Positions 8,493-18,247 of a DNA stretch of 64,000 bases are shown here, piece after piece. This DNA comes from Paenibacillus mucilaginosus 3016. GTDB taxonomy: Bacteria; Bacillota; Bacilli; Paenibacillales; NBRC-103111. The notes beneath the pieces are model-generated. The model saw nothing but the letters and a program-made list of their open reading frames with translations, was not told where the DNA came from and searched no databases. Both the position numbers and the translations under genes were made by a program. How positions within the stretch are numbered: position 1 is the stretch's first letter; each line of letters starts with the position of its first letter. The stretch spans positions 4,916,001-4,980,000 of the forward strand of contig NC_016935.1 of NCBI RefSeq assembly GCF_000250655.1. The letters are read 5' to 3'.

Positions 8493-9557
8493 TCAGTTTT
8501 CAACCAACCAATCTTCCGGAACACAAACATATTTGATTCCCTTGCGCAGATAGGAGAAGGCGATATGCAGCCGGCCGTCCCCCGGGGCGATGATGGAAGG
8601 ATAGGAGTAGCCGACCTCCGACTCCTTATACTCCAGATCCGCCATCTGCACATTGCGGGTAAGAGGCCAGGTACGTCCCTCATCCTCGGAGATGGAGAGC
8701 GTAAGGGGGGTGCGCAGCGGCTTCTTCCGGGTCTCCCCCTTCCGCTGCACCCAGCGGAACTGATCGCGCTCCATCGTCGAGTCATTGTAGATGAGCGCGA
8801 TGCGGCCGTCTGTTAACCTTGCCGCCTGCGTGGAAGAATTGTTATTCGCGAGCGGGCTCTTGACCGGCGGACTCCAAGTGCGTCCGGCATCAACCGATTC
8901 GCTCATGTAGATCCGGTCGGCCTGCCGGCTGCGGAACATGGCCAGGAGCGAACCGTCGCTGCGGGGAACGATGTTCATCTGCACGCGGTGGATGCTGCCC
9001 GGCACTTCCGTCTCCGTCCAGGTCCGGCCTTGATCGGTGCTGCGGAGCACCACGCTGTAATGGCCGTCCAGCCGGCAGTAATAAGCCGGAAGCACCCAGT
9101 CCCCGCTGCCGGTCACTACCGGCGGGTGGCGCAGGAAGATCCCGGGCCGGTCCGTGATGACTTCAGCCGGGCCCCAGGTCAGCCCGCGGTCCTCCGAGAG
9201 GCGGGTGACAATGCGCGAAGTCTTCTGGTTGTGGGGTTCGTTCGAGGTATGCAGCAGCCACAGCCGGCCGTCCGGCGCCTGGAAGAGCACCGGGTTCTGC
9301 TCGGAGCGTTCGGGGTCCGAGGACAGCTGCTCGGGTGTGGTCCACCGGTCCGAGCCGGCCGGAAGCCTCGAGAGGACGACATTCGTATCCGGGTTGCCCT
9401 CTCCGCTGCCCGTGAACCAGGTGCAGAGCAAATCCCCGTTATCCAAAGAGAGCAGATTGGCCGCATGGCTGTCGTTCGGATGCAGCACGGGCAGGAACGC
9501 TTCCCGGATCCGCGGATCGGCTTCATGTTGCGTAACAATTCCGTTAAATCGGGTCAT
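8493..9557 (-). CDS. BNR-repeat sialidase-fold protein (exo-sialidase-like)
   Basis: A six-bladed propeller protein of 354 residues with no signal peptide, so probably cytoplasmic. Four Asp-box/BNR motifs are clear: SEDRGLTWG, STDQGRTWTE, SVDAGRTWS and SEDEGRTWP. The N-terminal HPNDSHAANLLSLDNGDLLCTWFTG is typical of the bacterial BNR_2 group. True GH33 enzymes cleave nonulosonic acids or, in RG-II degradation, the related acid Dha; many BNR_2 proteins have unknown substrates. A second paralogue lies at 11903-12901. The start overlaps the end of the (alpha/alpha)6 hydrolase gene by 14 bases, so the pair is coupled. Confidence 0.8.
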   Translation of the reverse strand: MTRFNGIVTQHEADPRIREAFLPVLHPNDSHAANLLSLDNGDLLCTWFTGSGEGNPDTNVVLSRLPAGSDRWTTPEQLSSDPERSEQNPVLFQAPDGRLWLLHTSNEPHNQKTSRIVTRLSEDRGLTWGPAEVITDRPGIFLRHPPVVTGSGDWVLPAYYCRLDGHYSVVLRSTDQGRTWTETEVPGSIHRVQMNIVPRSDGSLLAMFRSRQADRIYMSESVDAGRTWSPPVKSPLANNNSSTQAARLTDGRIALIYNDSTMERDQFRWVQRKGETRKKPLRTPLTLSISEDEGRTWPLTRNVQMADLEYKESEVGYSYPSIIAPGDGRLHIAFSYLRKGIKYVCVPEDWLVEN

Positions 9558-11778
9558 ATGTGCAGCACTCCCTGCTTGGTATTTGTTCGCCGCTTCCTTC
9601 GGTCCCCGGCTCCTGCCGGTTCAGGACTTCCCAGTTCAGCTCCGTCCCCGTCAATCCGGGGGCCTGGAACACGAGCCGGCCATGGGCATAGACCCGGAAG
9701 CCTTCTTCGATCTCGGGCGCCCCCGGTGTAAGCGGGGTCTCTGCGGACCGGCGGTAAGTGATCCGCAGCATCGTGCCGGCCGCCTTCACGCGGTCCAGGT
9801 CAAACCAGTCCAGCCCGATATCCAGCGGATCGAGCCTGATGCCTTCCCGGCCGACGGACAAGCCGGCGACGTGGGACACCACGAGGTCGATAAAATACGA
9901 ATGGTTGTATTCCTGTTCATCACTCAGGGCTTCGCCGGTGGCGCTGTTGTAGTGCTCGACGAGCCCCGGACGGTTCAGGTCGCGGTACTGAAAATGCAGG
10001 AACGCATATTCACGGAGGTAGTGGCCGAACTCCCCGTCATAGCGGTGGCCTCTTCGCCTGCTCTCCTTCGCCAGTGCATCCAATGTGACCGAATTCGTAT
10101 ACGGCCAGGTCGGACCGTCCCAGACACAGCCGTTGCGCCCCTTGACGAAGTGGCCCATCCAGCCGCCTTCCTTCGCATAAGCCGGGCAGTCGGCCGAGAC
10201 GGACGGGAACGGGCAGCGCGTGCCGAACTCCTGCTCATTGAACAGATGCTCCATCAAGCCGTCATGGCGTTCATCGATGATCCGGGCCCAGGCGGGATAG
10301 AAGCCGACGATATTTTTGACCAGCGCCTTCTCGTCGGTTTCGTGGTGCAGGTCGTAGAAGAACTGCGACTCGCCGTCCCACATTTTGTTCAGCACATCGG
10401 CCTTAACCGCCTCCGCCTGCTCCCGGTACCGCTCCGCCTCCGGGTCGCCGAGTTCTTCGCACAACCCCGCAATGCCGAGGAGATTGAGGTAGTGATACAC
10501 GGTGCGGTCCACCCGCTTCAGCGGCGTATATGTCGCTTTGTCCTTGGGATTCCTCGGGTAGTCGTGAAAATACCAGTAGCTCGGCTGGTATTCCTTGCCC
10601 GTACGCGTATGCTTGTATTCGATCATCAGGGCGTCCCGCTCATTGCCGTATACGGTACACCAGGCTTCGGTATTCCGCTTCAGGGCAGGCAGCAGCTCCT
10701 CCGCCGCTTTGCGGTCCGGGTGGACCAGGAACAGCTGATACACCGCCCAGCTCCCGAAGTTTGCGAAGGAATGCATCACCGTGTCCACGGTCAGGCAGCT
10801 CAGCATGCCGTCCTCTCCCGGAGCCGCCATCATATTGCGGTAAGCGCCGAGCGCATAGTCCGGATCATGGTACCAGCGGGCGTCCATCGTATGCAGGGGA
10901 ACGGACAGGTTAATCAGCTTGCTGAATTCCCAGCCCCCTTTGCCGAAGGGGGTCTTGCTCTTCTTGTGCGACCGCCCCTCGTAGAACAGCGGGTGGGCCA
11001 GGTTGCCGTACTTCGGATCCGCGAGATTGTGGCGCAGCAGGAACCAGCGGTAGCGCCAGGTGCGGTCGAGCAGCTCGTCGCTGCTGGAGAAGCCGGGCGT
11101 ATGGTCGAACCAGGCTTCGTATTCGTTCTGCTGGGCCGCCAGCACCTCCTCCGCGGTTCTGCCGCTCTCCGCAATGGAGGCGGCGCGTTCGGAGAGAGTC
11201 TGGATCTCATCCACCCCTTGGATGCCGAAGGCGGCGGCGATGATCAAGGTCCGCGACTGCCCGGGCGGCACCCGGACCCCGTCCAGCAGCTCCCGGTCGC
11301 TGACGGCGATCACTCCGGTAATCGTGAAGCTGAAGTGCTCCATGGAGAACGCCCCGTTCAGCCGGTCCCCCTCCCGCTGCCCGAACGCCTCCCCGTAGGT
11401 GTCGAGGCGAAGCACCAGCTCCTCCCCGCTGCGGTTCGTCCATGTCTGGCATGAGACGGCACAGTCGTTCCAGGTGATGAACTTGCGCTCGGAGAAGGCC
11501 AGCCGGCTCCCCTCGTACTCCATGCTCAGATGGCTCGGCTGCCAATTCGTCCGGCACGGCTCGAAGGTGACGGCAGGGCTGCACCGTACCGCGAACAGCA
11601 GAGGAAGGTTCACCTTGTGGATAAAATCAAAGCGTCCCTCGAAGCCGGGGACCGGATCCAGATAATCCGCCCACAAGCGGGCCCCTGTGGACCCGAGCAG
11701 GAGCGCTCCCGGCAGCGTGCGGAGCGATTTCCTGCCGGCCTGGAGCACATCGTCCAATCGCTTAGCTCCTGACATCAT
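9544..11778 (-). CDS. (alpha/alpha)6-barrel glycoside hydrolase, GH63/MGH1-like
   Basis: 744 residues, no signal peptide. The N-terminal about 240 residues look like a beta-sandwich; the rest is an alpha-toroid with the segments WRYRWFLLRHNLADP (about 270), KGGWEFSKLINLSVPLHTMD (about 305) and CVWDGPTWPYTNSVTLDALA (about 570), which resembles the WDGPxWPxxN signature of clan GH-G (GH37/GH63) and mannosylglycerate-hydrolase-like enzymes. A small C-terminal beta domain follows. The family cannot be fixed by eye. It is flanked by two sialidase-fold genes. A TATAAT on the minus strand at 11824-11829 upstream may be a promoter. Confidence 0.72.
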   Translation of the reverse strand: MMSGAKRLDDVLQAGRKSLRTLPGALLLGSTGARLWADYLDPVPGFEGRFDFIHKVNLPLLFAVRCSPAVTFEPCRTNWQPSHLSMEYEGSRLAFSERKFITWNDCAVSCQTWTNRSGEELVLRLDTYGEAFGQREGDRLNGAFSMEHFSFTITGVIAVSDRELLDGVRVPPGQSRTLIIAAAFGIQGVDEIQTLSERAASIAESGRTAEEVLAAQQNEYEAWFDHTPGFSSSDELLDRTWRYRWFLLRHNLADPKYGNLAHPLFYEGRSHKKSKTPFGKGGWEFSKLINLSVPLHTMDARWYHDPDYALGAYRNMMAAPGEDGMLSCLTVDTVMHSFANFGSWAVYQLFLVHPDRKAAEELLPALKRNTEAWCTVYGNERDALMIEYKHTRTGKEYQPSYWYFHDYPRNPKDKATYTPLKRVDRTVYHYLNLLGIAGLCEELGDPEAERYREQAEAVKADVLNKMWDGESQFFYDLHHETDEKALVKNIVGFYPAWARIIDERHDGLMEHLFNEQEFGTRCPFPSVSADCPAYAKEGGWMGHFVKGRNGCVWDGPTWPYTNSVTLDALAKESRRRGHRYDGEFGHYLREYAFLHFQYRDLNRPGLVEHYNSATGEALSDEQEYNHSYFIDLVVSHVAGLSVGREGIRLDPLDIGLDWFDLDRVKAAGTMLRITYRRSAETPLTPGAPEIEEGFRVYAHGRLVFQAPGLTGTELNWEVLNRQEPGTEGSGEQIPSRECCTYDPI

Positions 11779-11902
11779 TGTTCTCTCGCCCTACTCTCTG
11801 TCCTGAGGTTATTATTATCATTAATTATAAAAAAACCCAATGGTCGTTCCGAGGTGGTTATCGTCTCAATGTATAGGGCGATTCTACTTACAGGCAGCCT
11901 GT

Positions 11903-12901
11903 TCAGGGGATCAGATCCGCAGACCAGTAGGCGATCCGCTCCCTTTTCCAGGTATAGGTCACATGCACCCTGCTGCCCCGTGCGACGATCGCGGGATACG
12001 AATACTGCTTCTCCCCTTCATCGATCACCGTTTCCCCATACCAGCTGACGCCGTTGTCCTGCGAGAGCAGAAGCACCAGGGGCGATCTCGGCCCCTTGAG
12101 CTTGCCGGGCTCCGGCCGGGTCGGATTGCAGACCAGCGCCAGCGTGCCGTCCCCCAGCTTCGCCACGTCGAGGCCGCTGTTATTATTCGGCAGGGAGGTC
12201 GCGTAAGCCGGACACCAGGTGCGTCCCCCATCGGCGGAGTCGCTGCGGTAGACGGCGCCGGCCGTGCTCCGGGTGAGCATGTGCACGCAGCCCGGCTCCG
12301 ACTCCCACAGGCTCGGCTGGATGATGCCCTTGCCGAGAAACGCACTGCGGTCCGCAGGCATCGGCACGTCACCGCTCCGGGTCCACGTCCGTCCGCCGTC
12401 CGGTGACAGATCGACGAAGGAGTCCCAGGCCGGCTCCAGGGAAGCCGGTGCGGCGATAGTGCCGTCCGCCAGGCGGACCGGCTTGTTCTTGACCGGCCCC
12501 CGCCCGCCCCGGTCTCCAGGGACCAGCTCGGCCGGCCCCGACCAGGTATGTCCGTCATCCGTGGATTTCATCACGAGCGTGGACCAATGCTCGATGCGGG
12601 TGCCCGTTTTGTAGTAGAGCAGCAGCGTGCCGTCTTCCCTGCGGAAGAGCACCGGATTCCAATGGGGCGTGCCGGGATAGCCTGCAGCCAGGCGCGGGGC
12701 GGTCCATCCCCCCTGCGCGCCACGGTGCGCGACCCAGATCGCCACGTCCCCGGCGCCTTCCTTCGAGCCGCCGAACCAGGCCGCGACGGCGCCGCCATCC
12801 GGCAGCAGCTCGATCGTGGACGCATGGCAGCTCGCGAAGGGCCGCTCGTCTTCGAAGATATATTCCTTGCACGGCTCGGTTACGCGCAGCTGAACGGTCA
12901 T
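11903..12901 (-). CDS. BNR-repeat sialidase-fold protein, second copy
   Basis: 332 residues, no signal peptide. BNR/Asp-box motifs include [31 protein letters not shown] and QDNGVSWYG, and the opening [25 protein letters not shown] is typical of BNR_2 propellers. It is related to, but clearly diverged from, the protein at 8493-9557. Its ATG overlaps by four bases (ATGA) the stop of the displaced C-terminal frame of the GH95 gene, so it is translationally coupled to GH95. That linkage suggests the two act on neighbouring sugars of one side chain (inference). Confidence 0.8.
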   Translation of the reverse strand: MTVQLRVTEPCKEYIFEDERPFASCHASTIELLPDGGAVAAWFGGSKEGAGDVAIWVAHRGAQGGWTAPRLAAGYPGTPHWNPVLFRREDGTLLLYYKTGTRIEHWSTLVMKSTDDGHTWSGPAELVPGDRGGRGPVKNKPVRLADGTIAAPASLEPAWDSFVDLSPDGGRTWTRSGDVPMPADRSAFLGKGIIQPSLWESEPGCVHMLTRSTAGAVYRSDSADGGRTWCPAYATSLPNNNSGLDVAKLGDGTLALVCNPTRPEPGKLKGPRSPLVLLLSQDNGVSWYGETVIDEGEKQYSYPAIVARGSRVHVTYTWKRERIAYWSADLIP

Positions 12902-13234
12902 TGCAGTTCGCCTCCTTGATATGCGGCTGAGGGGTGAGATGCGGCGGAAGATGAAACGGCCGGAGGCTCGAATGCCCTATTCGGAGCGGCAGCGGTGATT
13001 TCATACCGCCTTCCCGCTTCGGTCGGGAACCGGACGATCGTCTCCCCTTCCGCCTCCACGGTGAGAAGCGCCCCGTCATCCGCTGTAATCTCGACAGGCA
13101 CCCCCGCTGACAGACGGCACGGCTGGCCCGCCCGGGAGATCAGCGCTGCACGGATGAGCCTGCCGTCCTTCCATTCCATGTCGATCTCGAATCCTCCACG
13201 GGCCCGCAGCCCCCGGACCCGCCCCTCCCGCCAG
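12898..13234 (-). pseudogene. Displaced C-terminal part of the GH95 gene (other frame)
   Basis: From about 13234 down to the TGA at 12898 the minus strand encodes the expected GH95 C-terminal domain in the frame next to that of the main gene: [20 protein letters not shown], then [19 protein letters not shown] and a beta-sandwich ending GRRYEITAA. The main frame here reads low-complexity Gly/Ala/Pro instead. Removing one base in the GAGGAACTGG stretch at 13240-13231 joins the two. The stop then overlaps the next ATG by four bases, as expected for an intact coupled gene pair. Confidence 0.85.
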
Positions 13235-15382
13235 TTCCTCCGGCAGGGCCGGAAGCAGGCGGACGGTTCCCCGGTGGCTCTGGAGCAGCATCTCCAGGAT
13301 CCCGGCGGTGCCCGCCAGGCTGCCGTCGATCTGGAAGATGTCCATCTTCACCTTCGGATGGCGGTGCGCATTGGTCAGGTTGGGGTGGAGCCCCGCCAGC
13401 AGCTCGTCCAGGAAGCGGTGCGCGGTCTCCGGCTCGCAGAGCCTGGCCCACAGGGAGATCATCCAAGCGCAGCTCCAGCCGGTATGCGCGCCGCCGTGCG
13501 CCAGCCGTCTCTTGAGTGCCTTCCGGCACGCTTCGGCGAGCTCGGGCTCGCCCTCCGGCGTGATCTCCTCCAGCGGATGGAGCGCGGCGAGATGCGCGGT
13601 GTGGCGGTGTCCCGGCTCCGCTTCGCCGAAGTCCTCGGCCCATTCCTGCAGCTGGCCGTGCCTGCCGATACGGTAAGGCGGCATCCGCCGGAGCGTCTGC
13701 TCCAGGAGCACACGGAACGCTGTATCCTTCTGCAGCTGCCGGCTGGCTTCCATGCACCGGCCGAAGAGATTGCGCAGCAGCGCGATGTCCATCGTGGAGG
13801 CATAGGTGACGCAGCCCTGGCTTCCGTCCGCGGTGAGAAAATGGTTCTCCGGCGAGGTGGACGGACACGTCACCAGAAACCCGTCCGGCCCTTCCACAAG
13901 CCAGTCGAGCCCGAACTGCGCCGCTTCCTTCAGCACGGGATATACCCGTGCCAGGTACTTCTCATCCCGGCTGAAGGCGTAATGCTCCCACAGGTGCTCG
14001 CACAGCCAGGCGCCGGCCATCGGCCAGAACGCCCAGCTCGGCGAGCCGCCGACCGGCGTGGCGGTCCGCCACAGGTCGATATTGTGGTGGGCGGTCCAGC
14101 CCCGGCACCGGTAGTGCACGGAGGCGGCCCGGCGGCCGCTCTCCCGCAGGTCGTCCACGAACCGCAGCAGCGGCTCGTGGCATTCCGCCAGGTTGGCGGC
14201 CTCCGCAGGCCAGTAGTTCATCTGCACGTTGATGTTCGCCGTCCAGGAGCTGCACCAGGGCGGCTGCAGCTTGTCGTTCCAGATCCCCTGCAGGTTGGCC
14301 GGCTGCGTGCCGGGCCGCGAGCTCGACAGGAGCAGATAGCGGCCGTACTGGAAAAAGAGCGCCGCAAGGCCGGGATCGTCTGCGCCTTGGGCTGCAGCAC
14401 GGATCCGGGCGTCCGTCGGCAGGGCATCCGCATCCGCACCGCTGTCTGCAGCGCTTCCGCCGAGCTCCAGGTCCACGCGCCCGTACTTCTCCGCATGCTC
14501 GCGGAGGTGCCGCTCCTTCAGCCGGCTGTAGCCCAGCCCGGCCGCCTCGCGGAGCCGCTCCGCGCACAAGGCGCGGGGCCGCCCGGCAAGCGAGGCCGCT
14601 GCCGGGTCACGGTCGAAGCCGTCATAGCTTGTCGCTGCAGCAAGCAGCAGCGTGACGCCCCGGCCGGAGACCACCCGGATCCGGCCGCCGGAGGATTCGA
14701 TCCGGCCCTTCTCGGCCGTGACGTGAAGGGCCGCTTCGAACGCGATGCCCCGGCCTTCCTCATACCGGGCGGGTTCATCCGAGCGCACCGTGTTCGGGAG
14801 CACCCGGACGGGGCAGCGGCCTGACAGGGCCATGCCGCTGCTTCCTGTCCGGCGGACCGCGTACTGCAGCGGGCTGCCCAGCGAGATCGTCAAGTTCAGC
14901 GGCTGTTCGCTCTCGATCCGGAGCGCCAGCACCTGATCGGCTGCCGAGACGAACAGCTCCCGGGTCTGGAGGGCCCCGTCCGTCCTGTACTGCGTGCGGA
15001 CCACCGCTTCGTCCAGGATCAGCTCCCGGCGGTAGTCCGTGATCTCCCCTTCCTTGTCGGACTGAAGCTCGAGATCACCCAGCGGAAGATAGGACTCGAT
15101 ATCCGGGCCCTGCATGTACTGCTGGATGATCTCCTCCGCTTCCGCATGCCGTCCCTCGAAGATCAGCTTTCTTGCAGGGTCCAAATGGAGATGTGCGTCT
15201 TCCCGCACGGTATCCCTGGGCTCGCCCGACCACAGCGTATCCTCGTTGAGGGCGATCCTCTCCCGGCAGGTGCCTCCGAATACCATGGCGCCGAGCCTTC
15301 CGTTGCCGGCAGGCAGCGCCTCGAACCAGCTGCCGGCCGGCTGTTCATACCACAGGACCGATCGCTCTCTTTGGCTCCTCAT
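13076..15382 (-). CDS. GH95 alpha-L-fucosidase/alpha-L-galactosidase, frameshifted near its C-terminus
   Basis: Inverting exo-glycosidase of 768 residues as read, without a signal peptide, so it acts on imported oligosaccharides. The N-terminal beta domain has the GH95 hallmark [19 protein letters not shown] and LNEDTLWSG. The (alpha/alpha)6 barrel has [20 protein letters not shown] (the two catalytic Asn region), [16 protein letters not shown] (general-acid Glu) and [17 protein letters not shown]. After about residue 715 the frame is wrong: one extra base near 13234 sends the gene into a Gly/Pro-rich tail, while the proper C-terminus sits in the next frame. All catalytic regions precede the break. 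In RG-II systems GH95 removes alpha-L-galactose; classical members remove fucose. AGGAGGAGG precedes the ATG. Confidence 0.9.
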   Translation of the reverse strand: MRSQRERSVLWYEQPAGSWFEALPAGNGRLGAMVFGGTCRERIALNEDTLWSGEPRDTVREDAHLHLDPARKLIFEGRHAEAEEIIQQYMQGPDIESYLPLGDLELQSDKEGEITDYRRELILDEAVVRTQYRTDGALQTRELFVSAADQVLALRIESEQPLNLTISLGSPLQYAVRRTGSSGMALSGRCPVRVLPNTVRSDEPARYEEGRGIAFEAALHVTAEKGRIESSGGRIRVVSGRGVTLLLAAATSYDGFDRDPAAASLAGRPRALCAERLREAAGLGYSRLKERHLREHAEKYGRVDLELGGSAADSGADADALPTDARIRAAAQGADDPGLAALFFQYGRYLLLSSSRPGTQPANLQGIWNDKLQPPWCSSWTANINVQMNYWPAEAANLAECHEPLLRFVDDLRESGRRAASVHYRCRGWTAHHNIDLWRTATPVGGSPSWAFWPMAGAWLCEHLWEHYAFSRDEKYLARVYPVLKEAAQFGLDWLVEGPDGFLVTCPSTSPENHFLTADGSQGCVTYASTMDIALLRNLFGRCMEASRQLQKDTAFRVLLEQTLRRMPPYRIGRHGQLQEWAEDFGEAEPGHRHTAHLAALHPLEEITPEGEPELAEACRKALKRRLAHGGAHTGWSCAWMISLWARLCEPETAHRFLDELLAGLHPNLTNAHRHPKVKMDIFQIDGSLAGTAGILEMLLQSHRGTVRLLPALPEELAGGAGPGAAGPWRIRDRHGMEGRQAHPCSADLPGGPAVPSVSGGACRDYSG

Positions 15383-15426
15383 AGGGGTCCTCCTCCTCCG
15401 CTGTTATCTCTTCCCTTGCTGCAGAC

Positions 15427-15458
15427 CGGACCGGGGGACCAGCCGGTCCCCCGGTCCG
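15427..15458. repeat. Perfect 14-bp GC palindrome with 4-base loop
   Basis: CGGACCGGGGGACC and its exact complement flank the loop AGCC in the 100-base gap between two glycosidase genes. No U-run follows on either strand. It would make a very stable RNA hairpin, suited to uncoupling expression of the GH95 side from the upstream genes or to protecting mRNA ends. Confidence 0.75.
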
Positions 15459-15482
15459 CCTTCCACCCGGCCGCCTGCCGGC

Positions 15483-18197
15483 TCATGCCTCGTAGAGCCA
15501 ATCCAGCGTGTCGACGCCGTTATTTTTGTGCTCCACATCCCTTGCACGCAGGACCTGATCCTCCGCGATAACCCCCAAGATGAGATACGCCCCTCTGCCC
15601 AGGTCGATCGTATGCCGCCCCGCACCGAAACGGAAAGCATGGACATTGACCGAAGGGTAGGCGTACAGCCGCAGCCCCTTGCGCAGGACGGGCGCGTAGC
15701 CCCCCTGGTCGTCGGCATGCGTGTTCTCCTCGAGGCTCGGCACCTGCAGCCACTGCTCATCCTTCGAATTGAAGTAGCCGATAAGCACCTTCGACGGCTG
15801 CGGAAGCTCCAGCTCCACGGCCACACCCTCCCGGCCGGCCGCCATCTGGCTGAAGCGGATGCCGGTCAGCCCGTCGAGCTCCTCCGCGCAGCCGACGATA
15901 TGAATATCGCCGTCGGTGAAGACGCAGGCCTCTTTGGTGACCCGGTACACTTCGGCATCCTTGGTCAGCAGCGTGAACGGGACCTCGCGGTAAGCGGTGA
16001 TCGCCTCCTCCAGGGAGTGGAGCGCCTGCGGCAGATCTCCGCGGGTCAGCTCGCCGATGTGTTGGCGCAGATGCTCGAGCTCGGCTTCGTATACCGGCAG
16101 GCAGGCCTGCCAGTGTCCGTATTCCAGGCCGCCTCGGACAGGGACCTTGCGCTGCGGCGTCTGCATGCTGTTTGCAAAGGAGTACGTCCGGGCCGTCAGC
16201 TGTGCCAGCTCGCGGTAATAGCCCAGGCTTTCTTCCAGAAGCTCCGCCGCCGACTCGAGCAGATCGAGACGCTGGAAGTAATCGCCCTGTACCGTATGCT
16301 TGTAGGTCAGCACCCGGATGGCCGCCCTCACCTTGCACGCATAGGACCGGACCATGAGCCGGATCGCCGCGACGTCGTCCGCCAGCCGTTCGAACTCCTC
16401 CCGGCTGTCGTTCACATGGCGCCGTGCGCGTTCGATGGCGTCCGCCGCTTCCTCCGCATGCCGCAGGCACGCCTCCAGAATCTCCGGCGGCGTCTCCCCC
16501 AGATGCGGCTCGCCCCGGACTTCCCGCTGGACGTAGGCCTCCAGCCGCTCGCCCTGCGGCGACTGCGATTCCCACAGGTCCGGCCACGGCATATGCCGCT
16601 CCGGGTTCGTCAGCTGGCTCATCGTCATGCCGAGGCTCATCGTCTGGCGGTTGCCTTCCGTGATACCGAAGCGCCGGAGCAGCTTGGGCGCGCAAGCCCC
16701 CGACGCCTCATAGGCGTCCAGGAGCGCTTCCCCGGCTTCCCGGCTGCCGTAACGCTTGGCAAGCTGCCCGCTCCAGTAAGCGCGCTCGGCTTCGGGATCG
16801 CGGTCTGCATTCCAGGCATAGCGGAACCAGGCCGCGAACCAGATCCAGTCGCGGTCGAGCTGCCGCAGCCGGGGCTGGACCTTGTCCGGCGAATACGGCC
16901 AATCCCAGAAGAACAGCGGATACAGGTGCAGCCCGTTCGAGCCGAGCCGGTACCGGGCCGCCTGCATGCAGCGCTGGATGAATGCCGGTGCGCCGAAGCG
17001 GAACGGCTCCAGATTGGCCAGGATGTGCACATTGACAATATGGATCGACCCGAGCGAGCCGAGCTTGTTATGGGTCTCCTGCCACTTGCCCCTCGGGGTG
17101 AAGGTCGTCAGCGACTCCCCGTTGTATTTGGCTTCCGTGAACAGGCGGGGGTACAGCGGCAGCGCCGCTTCGATGACCTTCATCGGCTCAATGGCATGCG
17201 AGCGGAGGATGATCGGCGGCTTCTCCTTCACCTGCGAGCGCGCCAGCCCGTCGAGCAGGCCGGCCAGGATCGTTTCGGTGAACCATTCCACCCCGTAGAT
17301 CTGTCCCTGCAGCGCCTCCCCGAGACAGACCATCAGCCCGACATTCGGATAGGTGCTCACGAAGGCGGCGATGGACTTGCGGTAGTAATCGGCGGTGAGC
17401 GGCAGCGGCTTCGGCTGGTGCTGCTTCAGCCCGTGCTTCTCCGCGAAGGGGAGCGGGATGTGAATGTTGTAGAACTTCAGTACCACCCAGATCCCCCGGC
17501 GGTCCGCCTCCTCCGTAATCCAGCGGAACGTCTCGGTGTTCAGGAGGAATTCCTCTTCGGTCACCTCGAGCGCTTCCGGATAATCGTCCAGCTTGACGAA
17601 GGACGAGAACGGATGGCCGCTCCACAAGTACACGACATTGCAGCGTTCCTCCAGCATCATATCGAGAAAATCGGTCCACAGCCCCCGGTCATAGAACCAG
17701 GGAAAGCGGCCGGGTGTGACCGGATACTCATAGGTCAGCCGCGGCGGCTCGACCGTGGTCTTCTGCAGGCCGATCGCCGGTCCCCGCAGCTTCATCTGCG
17801 GGGCGTCCCCGTAAGCCAGATCGTCCGGCAGCCGGCCTGCGGCGAATATCCGGCGGGCAAGCTCGAGGCACCCGTACAGCACCCCGGAATCGCTTCCCCC
17901 GGATACGGCCGTCAGCCCTCCCGGAAGCGAGGCCAGATAGAAGCCTTCCTCCTCCGGGGCCGGAGTATGGTACAGGAGGACATCGCGAGTCTCCAGCTCC
18001 TGAAGCAGCGGGGACTCCTTCCGGTTCCCCGCATAGATCTTCGTGCCCGGCACCTCCCGGTATCCGTCCCATGTCCAGGCAACCTCCTCCACATGGACCG
18101 TGTAGCCGCAGGTCTCCAGCGCCTCGCGGAGCTTGCGGACCCCGTAAGCCACGCGGGGCGCAGCATCAGGCGCCAGCGCGACAGTTATCGCTCTCAT
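15483..18197 (-). CDS. Large glycoside hydrolase-like protein with alpha-glucuronidase-type N-terminal domain
   Basis: About 904 residues, no signal peptide. The first about 130 residues (ITVALAPDAAPRVAYGVRKL, ending GGSDSGVLYGCLELARRI) match the alpha/beta domain that precedes the barrel in GH20, GH67 and GH115. A TIM-barrel-like region follows (RGLWTDFLDMMLEERCNVVY, LKFYNIHIPLPFAEKHG, LMVCLGEALQGQIYGVEW, HILANLEPFRFGAPAFIQ). The C-terminal half is helical and ends in a small beta domain. The carboxylate candidates lie in CLGEALQG and TEAKYNGES, but the family is not certain. The ATG at 18197 is chosen for its AAGGGAG site; an upstream ATG would overlap the GH29 gene. An uronic-acid-cleaving role would fit the pectin context. 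Confidence 0.65.
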   Translation of the reverse strand: MRAITVALAPDAAPRVAYGVRKLREALETCGYTVHVEEVAWTWDGYREVPGTKIYAGNRKESPLLQELETRDVLLYHTPAPEEEGFYLASLPGGLTAVSGGSDSGVLYGCLELARRIFAAGRLPDDLAYGDAPQMKLRGPAIGLQKTTVEPPRLTYEYPVTPGRFPWFYDRGLWTDFLDMMLEERCNVVYLWSGHPFSSFVKLDDYPEALEVTEEEFLLNTETFRWITEEADRRGIWVVLKFYNIHIPLPFAEKHGLKQHQPKPLPLTADYYRKSIAAFVSTYPNVGLMVCLGEALQGQIYGVEWFTETILAGLLDGLARSQVKEKPPIILRSHAIEPMKVIEAALPLYPRLFTEAKYNGESLTTFTPRGKWQETHNKLGSLGSIHIVNVHILANLEPFRFGAPAFIQRCMQAARYRLGSNGLHLYPLFFWDWPYSPDKVQPRLRQLDRDWIWFAAWFRYAWNADRDPEAERAYWSGQLAKRYGSREAGEALLDAYEASGACAPKLLRRFGITEGNRQTMSLGMTMSQLTNPERHMPWPDLWESQSPQGERLEAYVQREVRGEPHLGETPPEILEACLRHAEEAADAIERARRHVNDSREEFERLADDVAAIRLMVRSYACKVRAAIRVLTYKHTVQGDYFQRLDLLESAAELLEESLGYYRELAQLTARTYSFANSMQTPQRKVPVRGGLEYGHWQACLPVYEAELEHLRQHIGELTRGDLPQALHSLEEAITAYREVPFTLLTKDAEVYRVTKEACVFTDGDIHIVGCAEELDGLTGIRFSQMAAGREGVAVELELPQPSKVLIGYFNSKDEQWLQVPSLEENTHADDQGGYAPVLRKGLRLYAYPSVNVHAFRFGAGRHTIDLGRGAYLILGVIAEDQVLRARDVEHKNNGVDTLDWLYEA

Positions 18198-18247
18198 CTC
18201 GGGTGCTCCCTTCTCTATCGCCATCCGGTGCTGAACCGTCGGCCCTC

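Noticed and set aside
8493..12901. True sialic-acid catabolism from the two sialidase-fold genes
   Set aside because: No nanE, nanK or sialic-acid transporter is visible, and BNR repeats alone do not prove sialidase activity; kept only as sialidase-fold proteins.
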